Source: Nitzschia sp. pyKryTriq1
Taxonomy: Eukaryota > Bacillariophyta > Bacillariophyceae > Bacillariales > Bacillariaceae
Direction: 5' to 3'
DNA: 64,000 nucleotides
Assembly: GCA_956465555.1 (NCBI GenBank)
Contig: OY101120.1
Location: 1,544,001 to 1,608,000, forward strand
Position 1 is the first letter of the stretch; every line of letters begins with the position of its first letter. The notes under the pieces were generated by a model, which searched no databases, was not told the origin of the DNA, and saw only the letters and a program-made list of their open reading frames with translations. Of the stretch, positions 58,942-64,000 are shown in pieces. The translations under genes and the position numbers were made by a program.

Positions 58942-60414
58942 TTATATTCGAAATCGCTTTCTAAATCCTTCCCGCCCTTGCAGCAAATCGGCAAGGTCCT
59001 CTAGTTTTCTTTTTTGCTCGGGTGCATTCATGTAATCCCTTGTGATTTGCTTGATTAGCTCGAGCTTTTTTGGGTCCGTAATATCGATAGGGAAATCGTC
59101 AGGAAAGCCAAGAATAGGGTTGAAGCGCATGTATTGTGTGTTCGAAATAGAGGACGACCGTTTCACTTTGGTGCCGCCTTCTCCCAGAATGTCTTCTAGA
59201 ATATGATGAATTTGTTCCCCATCGCAAGCACTGTCGACAATCTGAGCAATGATGCCATCCCACCCGATGCGTGGAGCACTCTTTTGCTCCAAGAAACCCC
59301 CTGTTCCTATCGAAACTACTAACTCGATTGGTACATCCGGAAATAGTGTCCTCGCCTCGTGAACGGCAATGGCGGTGGGGTTGCTGGCGACAATTCCTCC
59401 ATCGCAGTACATTTCGCCGCCCATCAGAACGGGTTTGAAAACAGTCGGTGCAGCGGTGGAAGCTCGTAAGGCGTAGCGTTGAAGGACGCGGAAAGACCCT
59501 GGATGACGTGATCCGTCTTGTTGTCGTCGCCAGGGAGCCCCACCCGACTGTCTTGGTCGTTTGGGGTACTCGCTGGACTGAATTCGCGGATCCTCGTACT
59601 CCAAACCCAGTCGAAGTGTGTCTCTTGCTTCTTCCGGTTTAACGACAAATGGATCTGGGAGTTCACCGCCATTGTAGTTGTAGTTTCGAAACAATGCTAC
59701 ATGCGTGGGCGTCGACGACATCTTCGAGGTGACGGCGAAAACGTAAGGTACCGCGGGGTCAGCACGACTATCCAACATGGTCTGATCACCCAAAATATCG
59801 CAAAGGACGTTCATGAAGGGCGACTCGTCGTAGGTTGCCGTCGTAAACAGTAGTAGAGGAGTGCTGAGAGCTGTCTTGGTAAAGATATTGGGAATCAGCA
59901 CATCGTATCGGGCGACTGCCTGCTCACTGGTCTCCCGTTTCAGGCCGATCAAAAAGGCAATGATAGCACCCGTGCTTGTTCCCACAACCAAATCGAAGCA
60001 ATCGGCAACTTCCACTCCACCCAATGATTTCACCATTTCATTGACCGCAATGACAGAAGTCATACCTCTCGAGCCCCCTCCATCCAGACAAAGAATCCGT
60101 AGACCCTTCTGCCCTGGAATTTTGGGGATCCATTCATTGTACCCCATGGCAGCAAGGATTTGATTTGCGGTTCCTTGCACTTTTCCGTTGAGATCGTTCT
60201 TTACCGACGTGGCTTCAATGAAGGGCCTACGTCTGGATTTCGCCGTGTCCCCACCCTTACCCTTTTGCAAAAATGATTTAATCATTTCCCCTGGATAGCG
60301 TAACCATCGCCGAGTTCGTTCGACACGCGCATATGAGGAGCATCGCAGGACGCCATCCCGTAGTCCTTCCGTTGAGCGCAATGCGTCCACCGCGCTGTCA
60401 CTGGAGCATGACAT
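58942..60414 (-). CDS. Patatin-like phospholipase
   Basis: A single exon of 490 residues. The oxyanion motif DGGGSRG (111-117), nucleophile elbow GTSTG with Ser147, and DGG with Asp338 (MYCDGGIVASNPTA) supply the Ser-Asp dyad of patatin lipases. Between them lie a TTATYDE segment and SKMSSTPTHVALFRNYNY, found in the calcium-independent phospholipase A2 branch. The fold ends near IELVVSIGTGG (about 360-370). The N-terminal 100 residues are basic with no clear targeting peptide. It should hydrolyse acyl chains from membrane or storage lipids. Regulation is not visible. Confidence 0.88.
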   Translation of the reverse strand: MSCSSDSAVDALRSTEGLRDGVLRCSSYARVERTRRWLRYPGEMIKSFLQKGKGGDTAKSRRRPFIEATSVKNDLNGKVQGTANQILAAMGYNEWIPKIPGQKGLRILCLDGGGSRGMTSVIAVNEMVKSLGGVEVADCFDLVVGTSTGAIIAFLIGLKRETSEQAVARYDVLIPNIFTKTALSTPLLLFTTATYDESPFMNVLCDILGDQTMLDSRADPAVPYVFAVTSKMSSTPTHVALFRNYNYNGGELPDPFVVKPEEARDTLRLGLEYEDPRIQSSEYPKRPRQSGGAPWRRQQDGSRHPGSFRVLQRYALRASTAAPTVFKPVLMGGEMYCDGGIVASNPTAIAVHEARTLFPDVPIELVVSIGTGGFLEQKSAPRIGWDGIIAQIVDSACDGEQIHHILEDILGEGGTKVKRSSSISNTQYMRFNPILGFPDDFPIDITDPKKLELIKQITRDYMNAPEQKRKLEDLADLLQGREGFRKRFRI

Positions 60415-60512
60415 GGTTAGTAGGAGCTGCAGTACGTACAGTTTACATTGTAACCTCGCCTCTTTGACATGAAAAAGATGGACAGGATGAGAGATGCATT
60501 AATTGGTAAGAT

Positions 60513-61874
60513 TCAGCCTCCGCTCTGCTTCGTACCTCGTCGGTTCTGACTAAAATTTAGCTTCCATTTGGATGGCTGGTTCCTTCGCCGCAGCCACAAT
60601 AGTCCTCGTCGTCGTGTAGCAGGTGTCACATTGATATCGGCGTCGTGCGCGTATCGCAGTAACGTCACTAGATCCTCCATCAAGCTGGGCCGTGGTGCAT
60701 TGTTGGTGTCAACAACCCCAACGTTCGCACGCAACAAACTGTCGGTGATGACCACCGCCAAGTCGACCGAGATCCCGCACAAGTCTCTCAAAGCGCGACA
60801 TGCACTGGAGGCAGCCAAAAATCGCTCTTCATGTTGACTGGATACGACGAGATCGGGTGTTGCATAAGACGACAGTGATAAGGAGGATTTTCGCTCTTTT
60901 CTACCTCGTAGCTCTCCCCGCTGCTGTCTGACGGCATTAGCACCTTCTCGAATACATTCCACAAGTGGATAGATTCCTCCACGAATCTGTTCGCAATACG
61001 TTTTGTATTCAGCAGTGTTATCAATACATGAGGCGATGGAGACGGCCAGTTGTCGCATGTCTCGACCAATCCGGTCCTCATAATGCTTGGGCCTCGAAAG
61101 AGAGGGCCAATCATCTTTTTGCTTCTCCGGAACAACAACTTCTTTGGTGGCAGCATTTCCCTGCTCCTGAGAAGAATCACCATCTATATCTTCTTCTACT
61201 TCTCGCTCTTGTAATACTTTATACAAAGCTGGCAGCTCCAATATTTGCACGTCCTTCCCAGGAGACGAGGACAGCCGAAGGCTGATCGAATCATCCAACT
61301 CTTTTGCTTTGGACGCATCCATCACTCCCACACCCGATTTTTTCTCATCTTCTCGTTTTTGTCGTTCCTCTTCCTCGTAGCGTGATGTTGCTGTATTAGC
61401 ATTGGTGGCCGCACCAGCAGTGGTAGAATTGTGCAGACTCAAATCGACGGCCTGGTTCCTATCCAGTAATGTCTTGTTGAACTTTCTCATTTCTTCTTCC
61501 TTCTTCTGCATTTGCATCAAGAGCGAACCGATCGATCCACTCGCATTCCAATCCAAGAGCGGAGCTGGAAAGCCAGCAGCTTGTTGAGGTGATATACTAT
61601 TGCTAGTTGTTGAAGAAGAACCGTCGTCGTCCTTCTTGTCTTTGATGGCCTTGGGAGTGGTGGAAGACGAGTCTTCCTCCGTCTGTAGAGGAACCACGTA
61701 TCTTCTTTGTTGGGAAGACGTCGAACGTCTGCCACTACTACTCGTCGTAGTCCTGGTCGTCAGTGGAGGCTGAAAGGCAATCACGACAGCACACTGCGAC
61801 GACCATCGTGGAACGAATGATGATGATGACGACGACAGTAACAGAATCATCAGGATTGCCGTTGTGTACGACAT
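60513..61874 (-). CDS. Plastid-targeted helical-repeat-like protein, unknown function
   Basis: A single exon. The ATG at 61874 gives 453 residues and begins a signal peptide (MSYTTAILMILLLSSSSSSF) with a plastid-type site VIAF-QPPL. The frame reaches an ATG at 62153, but that extension is Ala- and His-run sequence from microsatellites and would bury the signal. After a Ser/Thr-rich, Glu/Lys-rich middle (KKEEEMRKFNKTLLDRNQ), the last 180 residues are helical: YEDRIGRDMRQLAVSIASCI, CEQIRGGIYPLVECIREGAN, AASSACRALRDLCGISVDLA and LMEDLVTLLRYAHDA. The spacing looks like armadillo/HEAT repeats. No catalytic motif. The basic C-terminus could bind RNA or membrane, which is speculative. Confidence 0.65.
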   Translation of the reverse strand: MSYTTAILMILLLSSSSSSFVPRWSSQCAVVIAFQPPLTTRTTTSSSGRRSTSSQQRRYVVPLQTEEDSSSTTPKAIKDKKDDDGSSSTTSNSISPQQAAGFPAPLLDWNASGSIGSLLMQMQKKEEEMRKFNKTLLDRNQAVDLSLHNSTTAGAATNANTATSRYEEEERQKREDEKKSGVGVMDASKAKELDDSISLRLSSSPGKDVQILELPALYKVLQEREVEEDIDGDSSQEQGNAATKEVVVPEKQKDDWPSLSRPKHYEDRIGRDMRQLAVSIASCIDNTAEYKTYCEQIRGGIYPLVECIREGANAVRQQRGELRGRKERKSSLSLSSYATPDLVVSSQHEERFLAASSACRALRDLCGISVDLAVVITDSLLRANVGVVDTNNAPRPSLMEDLVTLLRYAHDADINVTPATRRRGLLWLRRRNQPSKWKLNFSQNRRGTKQSGG

Positions 61875-61943
61875 TGTGTGGACCGTTCGAAAGCGGTGAT
61901 GATGATGGTGATGAGTTGGATGCTTTCTAATAGTGACAGAAGA

Positions 61944-61974
<31 letters not shown>

Positions 61975-62856
61975 AAAATCCCTCGGACGACTGCCGCCGA
62001 CGCTGAAAGAGTGACGAAATAATAATGTCTTTTTGTTCCTCTTGACAATCCAATGTAATAGCATGGCTGGGGCATCGTGTCAACGCAGCAGACAGCACAG
62101 CGCACAGCAGAACAAGGGAAAGATCGCGTCATAGAAAAAAAGTCAAAAATCATCCGGCATCTATCATCATCTTCTCACATCGATCACAAAAATCCATCAC
62201 GGGCTGTCCTCCACCCGTTTATGTCAAGCACGTGTCCGAAATCGACAGAAGAAGCCGTTTTTTGTATGTTTTCGTTCTCTTTTTTTTCCTGCTTAATCGC
62301 GCACGTAGAGTTCCTACTGAGACGCCCGTAAGTCACACCGGAGGACCATTCAGGCGCGCGTGGCAGACTTTGTTTCTGTCCACCACAACACCAAGCAAGG
62401 GCTGAGATGCCCTACCGGTACACGTACCGCGGTACCTGGTACAGTATTACGTTGATGCTTCCCCTTGATACTACTCTAGAGAGAGGCTGCTACCTGAAGT
62501 GCTATCTTCCATTCACCATTAACAACTCTAACAACCGAAAGACAACAGAGAAGTCTAGTAAACTAGTGACAGCCCCGACTCGAAACTAACAAGAGATTGA
62601 GGTCGTTATTGCACGCGCAAGTTTACCTTGAACTGGGCGCCAATTTCCGGAGTTTTCAGTGAGTGGCGTCCGTTTCACCCAGGTAGGACCAGGTCCTGGT
62701 AGTGTTCTCGTCCTTCCTTGCTTCCTTCTGAGAGAAGAAAGAAGAAAAGAGTCAAAGCTAGCTAGGACGGGCTCTCGGATTTTATTTCGAACAAGCAACT
62801 CCAACTGATTACATTCTTTCGCCAGCAGAAGCAACAAAGCAAAGCGAACCACAACA
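61875..62856. other. Divergent gap with trinucleotide runs
   Basis: GCT-run at about 61944-61973 and ATG/GAT-type runs at 61893-61915, which lie in the leader of the minus-strand gene. A GTAC cluster lies at 62412-62445 (CCTACCGGTACACGTACCGC then GGTACCTGGTACAGT). Between 62590 and 62856 the plus strand is leader to the last gene. No other gene recognised. Confidence 0.45.
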
Positions 62857-64000
62857 ATGTCATCCAAGAAATCCAACAGCAACAGCAGCAGCAAGTCCAG
62901 TACTAGGTCGACGACGTCAAGAACCGTGAATGTGAGTGCCGATGGCGGCCCGGCACGAGCCATGACACCGGAGGCGGCCGCCAGATATTTGCAGCAAGCC
63001 ACGACCAATTCCAACAACCGAGAAGTGAAAATCAGTTTTGGTCCTTCGAGACCACCACCGCCACCACCCCCAACGTCCCATAGTAGGAGCAGTAACCGGA
63101 CAGCAGCAGGATCAGGATCAGCACCGGGTAGGAGTAGTGCGATGAGTTTTGGAAGTCTGGATTTGCAGGCCTTGAAAGAGACAGCGGCCGCGGCAGCCGC
63201 CGCCCAACGAGGGGGTTCACTAGCAGCAGCAGCAGCACCCGATGGGCTTCCGTGTAGCGAAGCGGAAATGAAGGCGCTCATGGGAATGTTTGTGGAAATC
63301 ATGGGCATGAGTATGGATCAGGGAGGAAAACCAGGAAATAATAGCAAGTCGAATCATCATCATCAGCATCACCCGAACGGTGGCAACAACCGAAAGAATG
63401 CCCCGACCAATAATCCCATGTTCATGTTTGGAAACCAGCCACTACCCAATGGATCTAGTACTGCGCCATGGCCGGATCAGGAAAGTTTGGCCGCCGCTAC
63501 AGCTGGCTTTTTTGCAGATGGTGCGTCTTGGGAGGCCATTCGACGTACCTATGGAGCCGTTTATCATGGATCATCAGATGCATATTCAAACGACTATGAT
63601 GATGACGATGATGACGAGAATGAGTCAATTCCAGATTTGGATGATATGTGCAATATGCTGGATCAACAAGCGGGACACCAGGGGGAAAATTCTGCCAAGA
63701 GTGCTATCGCCCCAGGAGACTGGGAATCCTTGGAAAAAGTCGCAGTGGAAGACGCCTTGGAAGCGGAAGAACAGCTGCGCAGGGTCGCCAAGAAACGGGA
63801 AAAAAAGCAACGTCGGAAGCAAAAGCAAAAGGATGAAATAGCAGCCAAGGCCGCAGAAGCCGCCGAAAAGAAACGGGAAAAAACGATTTTGTCGTGGCGA
63901 AGTCGAGTGGTATCAGCCTGTCAATCAGGGGAATTACCTAAATTGGAAGCCTTGTTGCAAGAGTCTCCCTGGAACGGAAAATCCTCCGACGACGGCGAAA
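62857..64000 (+). CDS. Low-complexity protein, 3' truncated by window end
   Basis: Open from the ATG at 62857 to the last base (381 codons, no stop). Ser-rich start, Pro and Ala runs, a possible short helical module SEAEMKALMGMFVEIMGMSM near 130-150, and a His/Asn stretch. An acidic segment (YDDDDDDENESIPDLDDMCN) precedes a long charged helix (EEQLRRVAKKREKKQRRKQK). The last residues, SWRSRVVSACQSGELPKLEA, look like the first helix pair of an ankyrin or related repeat, so the recognisable domain probably lies outside the window. Function cannot be assigned. Confidence 0.7.
   Translation, partial: MSSKKSNSNSSSKSSTRSTTSRTVNVSADGGPARAMTPEAAARYLQQATTNSNNREVKISFGPSRPPPPPPPTSHSRSSNRTAAGSGSAPGRSSAMSFGSLDLQALKETAAAAAAAQRGGSLAAAAAPDGLPCSEAEMKALMGMFVEIMGMSMDQGGKPGNNSKSNHHHQHHPNGGNNRKNAPTNNPMFMFGNQPLPNGSSTAPWPDQESLAAATAGFFADGASWEAIRRTYGAVYHGSSDAYSNDYDDDDDDENESIPDLDDMCNMLDQQAGHQGENSAKSAIAPGDWESLEKVAVEDALEAEEQLRRVAKKREKKQRRKQKQKDEIAAKAAEAAEKKREKTILSWRSRVVSACQSGELPKLEALLQESPWNGKSSDDGE

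Overview
The window reads as nuclear DNA of a photosynthetic stramenopile, most likely a pennate diatom. Genes are spaced 0.1-2.5 kb apart on both strands. Many are cut by short GT-AG introns of about 70-180 bp. Several products begin with a signal peptide ending in an Ala/Ser-Phe cleavage site followed by a Ser/Thr/Arg-rich stretch, the ASAFAP-type import signal of secondary red plastids. Degenerate copia gag and gypsy pol pieces of the kind common in diatoms lie between genes. The species cannot be named from sequence alone. No rRNA, tRNA or CRISPR array was found.

Layout. 0-7 kb: ATP12-type F1-ATPase assembly factor, SF-assemblin-like coiled-coil protein, membrane-anchored prolyl-oligopeptidase-family peptidase, DUF1279/FAM210 membrane protein. 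7-10.5 kb: repeat-rich stretch with a gypsy remnant, an ankyrin protein, a dispersed repeat and a gag remnant. 10.5-17.2 kb: SDR reductase, Nopp140/Srp40-like nucleolar protein, a second prolyl-oligopeptidase paralogue with three introns, a multi-pass membrane protein. 17.5-27.5 kb: Mutator-like MITE, phytanoyl-dioxygenase-like frame, RCC1-repeat protein, membrane-anchored TTL-family ligase, TM-anchored TauD-like oxygenase, and a type II membrane protein with two 5'-nucleotidase C-terminal domains. 27.5-30 kb: second copy of the dispersed repeat and a Tc1-like MITE. 30-46 kb: Ser/Asp-rich tail-anchored protein, GT8 and PF03407-type glycosyltransferases, Cys-rich secretory protein, ankyrin protein, Msp1-like AAA+ ATPase. 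46-53 kb: HHL1-like plastid protein, phosphoglycerate mutase fused to an EF hand, a large fold-back minisatellite, EF-hand Na+/Ca2+ exchanger, copia gag pseudogene. 53-64 kb: four probable plastid proteins, a truncated AMP-binding protein, a patatin-like lipase, and the 5' part of a low-complexity protein running off the end.

Two features run through the whole window. Genes mostly sit in tail-to-tail pairs with 50-250 bp between stop codons. The 5' intergenic gaps carry dense clusters of short palindromes built on GTAC (GGTACC, TACCGGTA, GTACTGTAC), which are nearly absent from tail-to-tail gaps and rare in exons. All splice models below were read by eye from GT-AG sites and frame continuity, and domain names rest on recognised motifs, not on a database search.
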